Below, piece after piece: positions 5,940-12,707 of a stretch of DNA of 12,707 nucleotides. Each line of letters begins with the position of its first letter. Positions within the stretch are counted from its first letter, which is position 1. Source of the stretch: Methylovirgula sp. (GTDB lineage Bacteria; Pseudomonadota; Alphaproteobacteria; Rhizobiales; Beijerinckiaceae); contig JASHSW010000206.1 in NCBI GenBank assembly GCA_030038595.1, positions 1 to 12,707 of the forward strand. The letters are read 5' to 3'. Both the position numbers and the translations under genes were made by a program. The notes under the pieces were generated by a model, which searched no databases, was not told the DNA's origin, and saw only the letters and a list, made by a program, of their open reading frames with translations.

Positions 5940-6791
5940 TCAACCATGCCGAAGAAAGATCTGGACCAGCGCGATCAGGATCTCGGCGAGAATCAGGATC
6001 ACGATAACCGCTTCCAGCCGCATGGCGCGATCGACATCGAGAATGTCGGTCAATGCCTGACCCGTTTCGACGATCACGCCAAGCTTCCTGGTGACGGCTC
6101 TGGCGCGCTCGCGTAATTCGTATTCATCGGCGAGCCGAGTGTAGAGCCGGTCGAGACTGGGATGATCCCATAAGACGTCCGGGGTCTCTTCGACGGCGAC
6201 ACGTCCCGACATCCGGTGCTGCGCCAAAAGCGCTTGGCCGATCACCCGCAACATCTTGCGGCGGTTCCAGGGAGCGTGTCCGGTTCGCGCCAATTCGGCT
6301 GCGAACGGCTCGATGCTGTCAAAGACTCCGCTGAGCGCGCCTTCGTCGCGAGCCAGCGATACGGTCTTGGCGAGCACGTCGGCAATCACCAAAAACCGTG
6401 CGGCGGAGAGATCCGGCATGTGAATCGGACCGCCGGGCAGAACTCTGTCCTCGGCTCCGGGCGAGATCTCGAGCACCGCGGTTTCATCGTTCTTACGCTC
6501 CCGGCTGCCGGCGATGCGTTCGGCGATCTCGTCCAAAAAACTCTGTTCTTCGGCGGGGGTGAAACCGACGAACACAGCCACGCCGAAACGGTAAAGGGCC
6601 ACAAATTTCGCCGGTCCGAGCCGCAACGCGAGGGGCGCCGTTGCGACCATTTCGCCGCGCTCCAGCCCGGCTGCATCGATTCTGTCGCCGACGAGCAAAG
6701 CCCTAGCCAAGATTCTCTCTGGTTTGGCCCCGACCGTTGCGGCGCCCGAACCGCCGGGCATGCCCTCGTTCTGTGTTCCTACGGCAATCAT
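5940..6791 (-). CDS. RMD1 (DUF155) family protein with C-terminal membrane anchor
   Basis: This 283-aa protein resembles the RMD1/DUF155 family, known from yeast Rmd1 and human mitochondrial RMND1; the bacterial members have no settled function. Family traits visible are an N-terminal region with ARALLVGDRID, the segment YRFGVAVFVGF (about 67-77), a PDLSAARFLVIADVLAKTVSLARDE stretch near 129, and WDHPSLDRLYTRLADEYEL at about 208. A single hydrophobic helix near the C-terminus (LEAVIVILILAEILIALVQIFL, about 259-280) should anchor it in the membrane with the bulk in the cytoplasm. That is the usual layout for the family. The ATG at 6791 has no strong ribosome site, and an in-frame ATG at 6761 is a possible alternative. 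It is transcribed away from the nuo operon. Confidence 0.82.
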   Translation of the reverse strand: MIAVGTQNEGMPGGSGAATVGAKPERILARALLVGDRIDAAGLERGEMVATAPLALRLGPAKFVALYRFGVAVFVGFTPAEEQSFLDEIAERIAGSRERKNDETAVLEISPGAEDRVLPGGPIHMPDLSAARFLVIADVLAKTVSLARDEGALSGVFDSIEPFAAELARTGHAPWNRRKMLRVIGQALLAQHRMSGRVAVEETPDVLWDHPSLDRLYTRLADEYELRERARAVTRKLGVIVETGQALTDILDVDRAMRLEAVIVILILAEILIALVQIFLRHG

Positions 6792-7280
6792 GGCAGTCCA
6801 TTAGGTGGTGACGGCGGCATCGGCTTGAAATAGGTCACGGGGTCGGTCAAGCCGGGCAAGACGCGTCCGGTGACCGCGCTCGCACGCCGCACGCTCTTGG
6901 GGTGCTCCGTAGGTCCTATTCTTCTGCGCTGCGGAAGGCGATTCGGGCCGAAGTCGATCGAGCTCGTCCATTTGCCGGTTCCGGAGGCCGAAGATCGGCT
7001 CGCTAGCCTCTAGATCGACGCCACCGGCCATCGCCTTACGATCTTTTCATAAGCTGTTGTAAATCCGATGATTCGTCCTTAGGTCTAGCGCCGACACACG
7101 GGATCGGCGGGGACGACGGCGTGGTACCGCAAGCTGGGCGCGGCCGATCGTTTTCCACGCTGGCGGCGCGTTCCCCGCAGCTTGCGCTCGAAGTTGCACT
7201 GCGGTAGGGATCGGCCCGGCTGGAATGCTCTTTCCGATCATCGGCGCGTCCGTTCTGCCGCTCCAGCCTCAGGCGCGTTC
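6792..7280. other. Gene-free stretch upstream of the nuo operon
   Basis: No convincing gene is seen. A 76-codon minus-strand frame (7031-6801) ends 9 nt before the RMD1-family start but looks compositionally random. The most AT-rich part, about 7041-7080, is the likeliest place for the nuo promoter; TTGTAA at 7057-7062 could be a -35, but the matching -10 is poor. The following 200 bp contain overlapping inverted repeats, listed separately. No tRNA-like fold was recognised. Confidence 0.5.
7102..7215 (+). repeat. Overlapping inverted repeats in the nuo leader
   Basis: CGCAAGCTG (7128-7136) pairs exactly with CAGCTTGCG (7178-7186). TACCGCA (7125-7131) pairs with TGCGGTA (7200-7206); it shares bases with the first pairing, so the two stems exclude one another. 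GCCGATC (7143-7149) can pair with either GATCGGC at 7102-7108 or GATCGGC at 7209-7215. If transcribed, the leader could adopt alternative folds. In GC-rich DNA some of this is expected by chance. Confidence 0.3.
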
Positions 7281-7646
7281 ATGCCCGACCTGCTCAGCCA
7301 ATATCTGCCGCTCGCGGTGTTCGTGGCCGTCGCCGCGCTGATTTCCGGGGTCCTGGCGATTGCGCCGTTCGTCGTCGCCTACCAAGCGCCGGATCCGGAA
7401 AAGCTTTCCGCCTACGAATGCGGCTTCAATGCCTTCGACGATGCGCGGATGCGCTTCGACGTGCGCTATTACCTCGTCTCGCTTCTCTTCATCATCTTCG
7501 ACCTGGAAGTAGCGTTCCTGTTTCCCTGGGCCATTGCTTTCAAACAGGCGGGCAGCGCGGGTTTTTGGGCCGTCATGGTGTTCCTCGGCGTGTTGACCAT
7601 CGGTTTCGTCTACGAGTGGAGAAAAGGGGCCCTGGAATGGGAGTAA
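7281..7646 (+). CDS. nuoA: NADH:quinone oxidoreductase subunit A
   Basis: NuoA is a small membrane subunit of complex I that lies near the junction of the membrane and hydrophilic arms, by the quinone site. The ATG at 7281 gives 121 aa, the normal length; an upstream in-frame ATG at 7182 would add 33 residues unlike the family. Three membrane helices are visible: about 8-30, 63-83 and 88-110. The hallmark loop after helix 1 contains [20 protein letters not shown], with the conserved Glu-Cys-Gly, and helix 2 carries [12 protein letters not shown] with its conserved acidic residues. The ribosome site is weak (AGG about 7 nt upstream). It is the first gene of the nuo operon and overlaps nuoB by 10 nt. 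Confidence 0.96.
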   Translation: MPDLLSQYLPLAVFVAVAALISGVLAIAPFVVAYQAPDPEKLSAYECGFNAFDDARMRFDVRYYLVSLLFIIFDLEVAFLFPWAIAFKQAGSAGFWAVMVFLGVLTIGFVYEWRKGALEWE

Positions 7647-8188
7647 ATGCGGCGCCGCTCGTCCATCCGGCCACCGGTCGGCCCGTCAGCTCAAACGACC
7701 CGGCGTTTCTGACGATCAGCAACGAACTCGCCGACAAAGGCATGCTGGTGACTACCGCCGATGCGCTCATCACCTGGGCGCGCACCGGCTCGCTGATGTG
7801 GATGACCTTCGGTCTTGCCTGTTGCGCCGTGGAGATGATGCAGGCTTCCATGCCGCGCTACGATCTCGAGCGGTTCGGTTTCGCGCCGCGCGGCTCGCCG
7901 CGCCAATCCGACGTGATGATCGTGGCGGGCACGCTCACCAACAAAATGGCGCCGGCGCTGCGCAAGGTCTACGACCAGATGCCGGAACCGCGTTACGTGA
8001 TCTCGATGGGCTCCTGCGCCAACGGCGGCGGCTACTACCACTATTCCTATTCCGTCGTGCGCGGCTGCGACCGGATCGTTCCCATCGATATTTACGTGCC
8101 GGGCTGTCCTCCTTCGGCGGAGGCGCTCGTCTACGGAGTCCTGCTTCTGCAGAAGAAGATTCGTCGCACCGGCACGATCGAGCGTTAG
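7637..8188 (+). CDS. nuoB: NADH:quinone oxidoreductase subunit B (cluster N2)
   Basis: NuoB (183 aa) carries the [4Fe-4S] cluster N2, the last electron carrier before quinone, at the foot of the hydrophilic arm of complex I. The ligands are the adjacent Cys62-Cys63 in [10 protein letters not shown], Cys127 in GSCANGG, and Cys157 in [11 protein letters not shown]. The [15 protein letters not shown] segment near the quinone site is intact. The ATG at 7637 lies inside the end of nuoA, with GGGG at 7626-7629, 7 nt upstream, suggesting translational coupling. The N-terminal [16 protein letters not shown] extension is typical of alphaproteobacterial NuoB. Confidence 0.97.
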   Translation: MGVNAAPLVHPATGRPVSSNDPAFLTISNELADKGMLVTTADALITWARTGSLMWMTFGLACCAVEMMQASMPRYDLERFGFAPRGSPRQSDVMIVAGTLTNKMAPALRKVYDQMPEPRYVISMGSCANGGGYYHYSYSVVRGCDRIVPIDIYVPGCPPSAEALVYGVLLLQKKIRRTGTIER

Positions 8189-8199
8189 AGCGAGGCACT

Positions 8200-8814
8200 A
8201 TGGACGGCGCGCTTCACGACCTCGGCAAAGCAATCGCGGCGGCGCTACCCGGCGCCATTCGCGCCAGCACGGTCGCCTTCGGCGAGTTGACGCTCGACGT
8301 CGAGCCGACCCGCCTGATCGAGACGATGCGTCATCTGCGCGACGATCCGAGCTGCCTCTTCGTCTCGTTCATCGATCTGACCGCGGTCGATTATCCGACC
8401 CGCGTTCCGCGTTTTGACGTGGTCACCCATCTGCTTTCGCCCCGCCACAACCGTCGCATTCGTGTGAAAGTCGCAACCGATGAAGACATGCCGGTCGCAT
8501 CGCTGACGAGCCTTTATCCGGCCGCCGATTGGTTCGAGCGCGAGACTTACGACCTTTTTGGCATCATCTTCGCCGGCCATCCGGATCTGCGCCGCATCCT
8601 GACCGACTACGGGTTCGAGGGTCACCCGCTGCGCAAGGACTTTCCGATGACCGGCTATGTCGAGGTGCGTTATGACGACGCACAGAAGCGTGTCGTCTAC
8701 GAGCCGGTGCGGCTTCGGCAAGAATTTCGCACCTTCGATTTTCTCTCGCCTTGGGAAGGTCCGGTCGATTACGTGCTCCCCGGCGATGAGAAGGCGAGCA
8801 AGGACGAGGGTTGA
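8200..8814 (+). CDS. nuoC: NADH:quinone oxidoreductase subunit C
   Basis: NuoC (204 aa; the 30-kDa subunit in mitochondria) is a cofactor-free hydrophilic subunit that packs against NuoD and NuoB. The family signature [20 protein letters not shown] starts at residue 113 and continues to HPLRKDFP (142-149), followed by the [17 protein letters not shown] tail near residue 171. The ATG at 8200 is 12 nt after the nuoB stop, with GAGG at 8192-8195. Here nuoC and nuoD are separate genes, unlike the fused nuoCD of enteric bacteria. Confidence 0.96.
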   Translation: MDGALHDLGKAIAAALPGAIRASTVAFGELTLDVEPTRLIETMRHLRDDPSCLFVSFIDLTAVDYPTRVPRFDVVTHLLSPRHNRRIRVKVATDEDMPVASLTSLYPAADWFERETYDLFGIIFAGHPDLRRILTDYGFEGHPLRKDFPMTGYVEVRYDDAQKRVVYEPVRLRQEFRTFDFLSPWEGPVDYVLPGDEKASKDEG

Positions 8815-8828
8815 GGCTCGAACCTGCG

Positions 8829-10019
8829 ATGACAGACCAAAACATCCGCAATTTCAGCATCAACTTCGGTCCGCAGCATCCGGCCGCGCACGGCGTCCTG
8901 CGCCTCGTCCTGGAACTCGACGGAGAGGTCGTCGAGCGCGTCGATCCGCACATCGGCCTGCTGCATCGCGGCACCGAGAAGCTGGTCGAAGCGCGCACCT
9001 ATCTGCAGAACGTGCCCTATTTCGACCGGCTCGATTACGTCGCGCCGATGAATCAGGAGCACGCCTACTGCCTGGCAATCGAGAAACTGCTTGGCCTCGA
9101 AGTGCCGCGCCGCGGCCAATTGCTGCGCGTGCTCTTCTGCGAGATCGGCCGCAATCTCTCGCATCTTCTAAACGTCACGACACAGGCGATGGACGTTGGC
9201 GCTCTGACGCCGCCGCTGTGGGGATTCGAAGAGCGCGAGAAGCTCATGGTCTTCTACGAGCGCGCCTCCGGCTCGCGCATGCATGCGGCGTATTTTCGCC
9301 CCGGCGGCGTCCACCAGGATTGTCCCCCCAAGCTCATCGAGGACATCGGCGCCTGGTGCGAGCCCTTCTACAAGGTCTGCGACGATCTTCAGGAGCTCTT
9401 CGTCGAGAACCGCATCTTCAAGCAGCGCAACGTCGATATTGGCGTCGTGAGCCTGGAGGATTGCTGGGCGCACGGTTTTTCCGGCGTGATGGTGCGCGGC
9501 TCGGGCGCCGCCTGGGATCTGCGCAAGGCGCAACCCTATGAATGCTACGAGGAGATGGAGTTCGACATCCCGGTTGGCAAACATGGCGACAATTACGACC
9601 GCCAGGTGATCCGCATGGAGGAAATGCGGCAGGCGACGAAGATCATGCAGCAATGCGTCGAAAAACTCATGTCGGCGGACGGGCAGGGGCCGGTCACCGC
9701 CGGCAAAGGAAAGGTCGTGCCGCCGTCGCGGCCCGAGATGAAACGCTCCATGGAAGCGCTCATCCATCATTTCAAACTCTATACCGAAGGCTTCCATGTG
9801 CCGGCGGGCGAAGTTTATTGCGCCGTCGAAGCGCCGAAAGGCGAGTTCGGCGTCTATCTCGTTTCCGACGGCACCAACAGGCCGTATCGCTGCAAGATCC
9901 GCGCGCCGGGCTTCGCGCATCTCCAGGCGATGGATTTTCTCTGCCGCAAACACATGCTGGCCGATGTCAGCGCCATTCTCGGTTCGATCGACATCGTCTT
10001 CGGGGAGGTCGATCGATGA
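8829..10019 (+). CDS. nuoD: NADH:quinone oxidoreductase subunit D (quinone site)
   Basis: NuoD (396 aa; the 49-kDa subunit in mitochondria) forms most of the quinone cavity. The equivalents of the quinone-contacting His and Tyr are His21 in [10 protein letters not shown] and Tyr70 in FDRLDY, at the conserved distance of 49 residues. Other signatures are [12 protein letters not shown] (41-52), [61 protein letters not shown] and the C-terminal DIVFGEVDR. The ATG at 8829 matches the usual family start (MTxQNIRNF). A TTG at 8811, abutting the nuoC stop, is in frame but has no spaced ribosome site. The SD-like GAGG at 8813-8816 is 12 nt from the ATG, so translation may depend on coupling to nuoC. 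Confidence 0.97.
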   Translation: MTDQNIRNFSINFGPQHPAAHGVLRLVLELDGEVVERVDPHIGLLHRGTEKLVEARTYLQNVPYFDRLDYVAPMNQEHAYCLAIEKLLGLEVPRRGQLLRVLFCEIGRNLSHLLNVTTQAMDVGALTPPLWGFEEREKLMVFYERASGSRMHAAYFRPGGVHQDCPPKLIEDIGAWCEPFYKVCDDLQELFVENRIFKQRNVDIGVVSLEDCWAHGFSGVMVRGSGAAWDLRKAQPYECYEEMEFDIPVGKHGDNYDRQVIRMEEMRQATKIMQQCVEKLMSADGQGPVTAGKGKVVPPSRPEMKRSMEALIHHFKLYTEGFHVPAGEVYCAVEAPKGEFGVYLVSDGTNRPYRCKIRAPGFAHLQAMDFLCRKHMLADVSAILGSIDIVFGEVDR

Positions 10020-10660
10020 CGGTGCGGCGTCTCGCCGAGGAGCAGCCCGCGAGCTTCGCCTTCACGCCGGAGAACGAGGCGCGCTGCGCCAAGGAGATCG
10101 CCAAATATCCGGCCGGGCGCCAAGCCTCGGCGGTACTTGCTTTGTTGTGGCTGGCGCAACGGCAGAGCGGCCGCTGGCTGCCGAAACCGGCGATCGAAAA
10201 AGTCGCAGCGATGCTTGGCATGCCGCCGATCCGCGCCCTTGAAATCGCGACGTTCTATTCGATGTTCAATCTTGCGCCGGTCGGCAAATATTTCATCCAG
10301 TTCTGCGGCACCACGCCGTGCCTGCTGCGCGGTGCCGGCGCGATCAAGGCCGTGCTGGAGCGCCGCGTCGGTCCGCCGGGACAGGTTACGGCGGACGGGC
10401 TTTTTTCCTGGTCCGAGGTGGAGTGCCTCGGCGCCTGCTGCAATGCGCCGATGGTGCAGATCAATGATGACTATTACGAGGACCTGACCGCGGAAAATTT
10501 CGAGGTGTTGCTCGACAAGCTTGCGGCGGGGCGGCCGGTCAAACCGGGATCGCAGATCGGCCGGCACACCTCGGAGCCGGTCGGCGGTTTGACGTCGCTG
10601 GTGAGCCTCTACGGGCCCGATGGGCGTAGCGGCGTCCAATCAGGCTCCGGCAAAGATTGA
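10016..10660 (+). CDS. nuoE: NADH:quinone oxidoreductase subunit E (cluster N1a)
   Basis: NuoE (214 aa; the 24-kDa subunit in mitochondria) belongs to the NADH-dehydrogenase tip and holds the [2Fe-2S] cluster N1a. Its thioredoxin-like ligand set is complete: Cys97 and Cys102 (FCGTTPC), Cys137 and Cys141 (ECLGAC). The N-terminal helical part contains [20 protein letters not shown]. The ATG overlaps the nuoD stop (ATGA), and GGAGG at 10004-10008 gives 7-nt spacing. After about residue 172 a polar, Gly/Ser-rich tail of roughly 40 residues extends past the conserved core. Alphaproteobacterial NuoE proteins often have such variable tails. Confidence 0.96.
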   Translation: MTVRRLAEEQPASFAFTPENEARCAKEIAKYPAGRQASAVLALLWLAQRQSGRWLPKPAIEKVAAMLGMPPIRALEIATFYSMFNLAPVGKYFIQFCGTTPCLLRGAGAIKAVLERRVGPPGQVTADGLFSWSEVECLGACCNAPMVQINDDYYEDLTAENFEVLLDKLAAGRPVKPGSQIGRHTSEPVGGLTSLVSLYGPDGRSGVQSGSGKD

Positions 10661-10668
10661 AGATTGCG

Positions 10669-11979
10669 ATGCTCGAAGACAAAGACCGCATCTTTCTCAA
10701 TCTCTACGGCTTCGGCGACTGGCACCTGAAGGCCGCGCGCACGCGCGGCGCTTGGGACAATACCAAGGCGCTGCTCGACAAAGGCAAGGACTGGATCATC
10801 AACGAGATGAAGGCGTCGGGCTTGCGCGGACGCGGCGGCGCCGGGTTTCCGACCGGTCTCAAATGGTCGTTCATGCCCAAACTCGATCCGGCGCGGCCAC
10901 ATTATCTCGTCGTCAACGCCGACGAATCCGAACCCGGCACCTGCAAAGACCGGGAGATCATGCGCAACGATCCGCATCTGCTGGTCGAAGGTTGCCTCGT
11001 AGCGAGCTTCGCGATGCAGGCGCATGCCTGCTACATCTATATCCGCGGCGAATATGCTCTCGAATATGAGCGCCTGCAGGCGGCGATCGACGAGGCCTAC
11101 GACGCGAACCTGATCGGCGGAAACAATATTTACGGCTGGCCGTTCCACGTGTATGTGCATCGCGGTGCCGGCGCCTATATCTGCGGCGAGGAAACCGCGC
11201 TCCTCGAATCGCTCGAGGGAAAGAAGGGCATGCCGCGGTTGAAGCCGCCGTTCCCCGCCAATATGGGACTTTACGGCTCGCCGACCACTGTCAATAACGT
11301 CGAGTCGATTGCAGTCGCCCCGACCATTCTGCGCCGCGGCGCGGCGTGGTTTGCGAGTTTCGGCGCCGAGAACAACAGCGGCACGAAGCTTTTCTGCATT
11401 TCCGGCCATGTCGAGAAACCGTGTAACGTCGAAGAGGCGATGTCGATTCCGTTCCGCGAGCTGATCGAAACGCATTGCGGCGGCATTCGCGGCGGCGTCG
11501 ACAATCTTCTCGCCGTCATTCCCGGCGGCTCCTCGGTTCCGCTCGTTCCGGCCCACGAGATCATCGACGCGGCCTTGGATTTCGACACGTTGCGTAATCT
11601 GAAATCGGGGCTCGGTACGGCGACGGTGATCGTTATGGACAAATCGACCGACGTCGTCCGGGCAATCACCCGCATCAGCTATTTCTACAAGCATGAGAGC
11701 TGCGGCCAGTGTACGCCCTGTCGAGAGGGCGCGGGCTGGATGTGGCGCGTCCTGACCCGCATGGCGGAAGGCCGCGCACAAAAGCGCGAGATCGACATGC
11801 TGCTGGAAGTAACGACCGAAATCGAGGGCCATACGATCTGCGCGCTGGGCGATGCGGCGGCATGGCCCGTGCAAGGCTTGATCCGGCATTTCCGTCACGA
11901 GATCGAAAAGCGCATCGATCAATATGCGGCCAACCCGCATTCGGAGCCGGCCGAAGGCTTCGGAATCGCGGCGGAGTAG
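10669..11979 (+). CDS. nuoF: NADH:quinone oxidoreductase subunit F (FMN, NADH site, cluster N3)
   Basis: NuoF (436 aa; the 51-kDa subunit in mitochondria) binds NADH and FMN and passes electrons to cluster N3. The FMN/NADH glycine-rich region is [16 protein letters not shown] (51-66). [14 protein letters not shown] (84-97) and [17 protein letters not shown] (168-184) are further active-site segments. N3 ligands are Cys345, Cys348 and Cys351 in [12 protein letters not shown], plus Cys391 in [13 protein letters not shown]. The ATG at 10669 gives the family start [14 protein letters not shown]; an in-frame TTG at 10657 overlapping the nuoE stop is less likely. The ribosome site is weak (GAAGA region), so coupling to nuoE is plausible. 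Confidence 0.97.
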   Translation: MLEDKDRIFLNLYGFGDWHLKAARTRGAWDNTKALLDKGKDWIINEMKASGLRGRGGAGFPTGLKWSFMPKLDPARPHYLVVNADESEPGTCKDREIMRNDPHLLVEGCLVASFAMQAHACYIYIRGEYALEYERLQAAIDEAYDANLIGGNNIYGWPFHVYVHRGAGAYICGEETALLESLEGKKGMPRLKPPFPANMGLYGSPTTVNNVESIAVAPTILRRGAAWFASFGAENNSGTKLFCISGHVEKPCNVEEAMSIPFRELIETHCGGIRGGVDNLLAVIPGGSSVPLVPAHEIIDAALDFDTLRNLKSGLGTATVIVMDKSTDVVRAITRISYFYKHESCGQCTPCREGAGWMWRVLTRMAEGRAQKREIDMLLEVTTEIEGHTICALGDAAAWPVQGLIRHFRHEIEKRIDQYAANPHSEPAEGFGIAAE

Positions 11980-11983
11980 GGCG

Positions 11984-12457
11984 ATGGCAGACGCAAAGCC
12001 GATGACCAAGCTTCTCGTCGACGGCATCGAGATCGAAGTGCCGCCGGAATACACGCTGCTGCAGGCATGCGAGGCGGCCGGCGCCGAGATTCCGCGCTTC
12101 TGCTTCCACGAGCGGCTGTCGATTGCCGGCAATTGCCGCATGTGCCTCGTCGAAGTGAAGGGCGGCCCGCCGAAGCCGGTCGCCTCCTGCGCCATGGCTG
12201 TTCGCGATCTGCGTCCCGCCGCGAAGGGCGAATTGCCGGCCGTGCTCACCAAATCTCCGATGGTGAAAAAGGCGCGCCAAGGCGTCATGGAATTTTTGCT
12301 GATCAATCATCCGCTCGACTGCCCGATCTGCGATCAAGGCGGCGAATGCGATTTGCAGGATCAGGCGATCGCCTTCGGTTTTTCTGGCTCGCGCTACGCC
12401 GAGAACAAACGCGCCGTCGAGGACAAATACATCGGCCGCTGGTGCGCACCTCGATGA
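11984..12457 (+). CDS. nuoG: NADH:quinone oxidoreductase subunit G, N-terminal part before a frameshift
   Basis: NuoG is the large iron-sulfur subunit of complex I. The ATG at 11984 has GGAG at 11973-11976, 7 nt upstream. The 157-aa open frame covers only the N-terminal domain. Ligands of [2Fe-2S] N1b are Cys40, Cys51, Cys54 and Cys69, and those of [4Fe-4S] N5 are His109, Cys113, Cys116 and Cys122 ([14 protein letters not shown]). After [10 protein letters not shown] (ending at residue 151) the sequence departs from the family (RWCAPR) and stops at 12455-12457. NuoG normally continues with PLV(K/R)TxM. Adding one C in the CC at 12436-12437 restores exactly this, so one base is missing relative to an intact gene. 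Either the read/assembly is wrong or the gene is broken. Confidence 0.93.
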   Translation: MADAKPMTKLLVDGIEIEVPPEYTLLQACEAAGAEIPRFCFHERLSIAGNCRMCLVEVKGGPPKPVASCAMAVRDLRPAAKGELPAVLTKSPMVKKARQGVMEFLLINHPLDCPICDQGGECDLQDQAIAFGFSGSRYAENKRAVEDKYIGRWCAPR

Positions 12458-12707
12458 ACCGCTGCATTCATTGCACGCGCTGTGTGCGCTTTACGGCGGA
12501 AGTGGCGGGAACCGGCGACATGGGCGCGATCGGGCGCGGCGAAGATATGGAGATTACGACCTATCTCGAGACCGCCATGACCTCAGAGTTGCAGGGCAAT
12601 GTCGCCGATCTATGCCCGGTCGGCGCGCTGCTGCCGAAACCCTATTCCTTCAAGGCGCGCTCCTGGGAACTCGCCAAGACCGATTCGATCGACGTCATGG
12701 ACGCGCT
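12439..12707 (+). pseudogene. nuoG: nuoG continuation in the shifted frame, cut by the window edge
   Basis: Reading from 12439 the frame gives [18 protein letters not shown] and continues without a stop to the window end. It includes the [4Fe-4S] N4 ligands in CIHCTRC, then [34 protein letters not shown] with the fourth cysteine, and a KARSWEL segment entering the molybdopterin-like domain. This is directly homologous NuoG sequence, out of frame with 11984-12457 by one base. The high conservation after the shift, with no further stops, argues that the shift is recent or an error. The rest of the gene lies beyond the window. Confidence 0.85.

Noticed and set aside
6801..7031. Minus-strand 76-codon frame just upstream of the RMD1-family gene
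   Set aside because: The position would suit a small upstream gene, and AAGG lies close to its ATG. But the spacing is only about 2 nt, the sequence is low in hydrophobic residues and matches no family, and codon use is uneven. I could not support it.
7281..12707. The possibility that this cluster is a hydrogenase, formate hydrogenlyase or other Nuo-like complex
   Set aside because: NuoD lacks the terminal CxxC pairs of NiFe hydrogenase large subunits, while the quinone-site His and Tyr are present. NuoE/F/G carry standard complex I motifs, and the gene order is the ordinary nuoABCDEFG.
1..12707. Mobile elements, CRISPR arrays, tRNA or rRNA genes, toxin-antitoxin or defence systems
   Set aside because: No transposase or integrase motifs, no regularly spaced direct repeats, no tRNA cloverleaf and no defence-gene signatures were found on either strand. 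The genes are ordinary metabolic and respiratory ones.

Overview
The window reads as a GC-rich chromosomal segment of an alphaproteobacterium, most likely of the order Hyphomicrobiales. The evidence is the alphaproteobacterial style of the Nuo subunits, a short phasin, and a class V aminotransferase resembling the serine-glyoxylate enzymes of methylotrophs. The genus cannot be fixed from the sequence. A methylotrophic or glyoxylate-using lifestyle is only hinted at.

Left part (1-5408): a secreted protein of unknown function with an internal duplication comes first (92-1009). A 550-bp gene-free stretch with two inverted repeats follows. Next are a class V serine/aspartate-glyoxylate-type aminotransferase (1563-2774) with a clear intrinsic terminator, a two-domain kinase-like protein (aminoglycoside-phosphotransferase fold plus P-loop kinase, 2867-4393), and a convergent zinc alcohol dehydrogenase (5408-4416).

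Middle (5409-7280): a phasin-like PHA granule protein (5573-5884) is transcribed divergently from the dehydrogenase. It converges on an RMD1/DUF155-family membrane-anchored protein (6791-5940). About 490 bp without a convincing gene then lead into the respiratory operon.

Right part (7281-12707): the first seven genes of the complex I operon, nuoA-B-C-D-E-F-G, are packed tightly. nuoA/nuoB and nuoD/nuoE overlap, and the other gaps are 4 to 14 nt. Together they encode the hydrophilic arm of NADH:quinone oxidoreductase: the NADH/FMN module (NuoE, F, G), the quinone-site and N2 module (NuoB, C, D), and the first membrane subunit (NuoA). All expected iron-sulfur and FMN motifs are visible. The one anomaly is in nuoG, where a one-base deficit near 12436 shifts the frame and creates a stop at 12455. 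The homologous reading frame resumes at once and runs to the window end. This is either a sequencing/assembly error or a real inactivation.

I see no mobile element, CRISPR array, tRNA or rRNA, and no gene cluster that looks like a new defence or biosynthetic system. The observations worth following up are the nuoG frameshift, the duplicated secreted protein, the operator-like palindrome upstream of the aminotransferase, the altered zinc-site residue in the dehydrogenase, and the RMD1-family gene beside the nuo operon.
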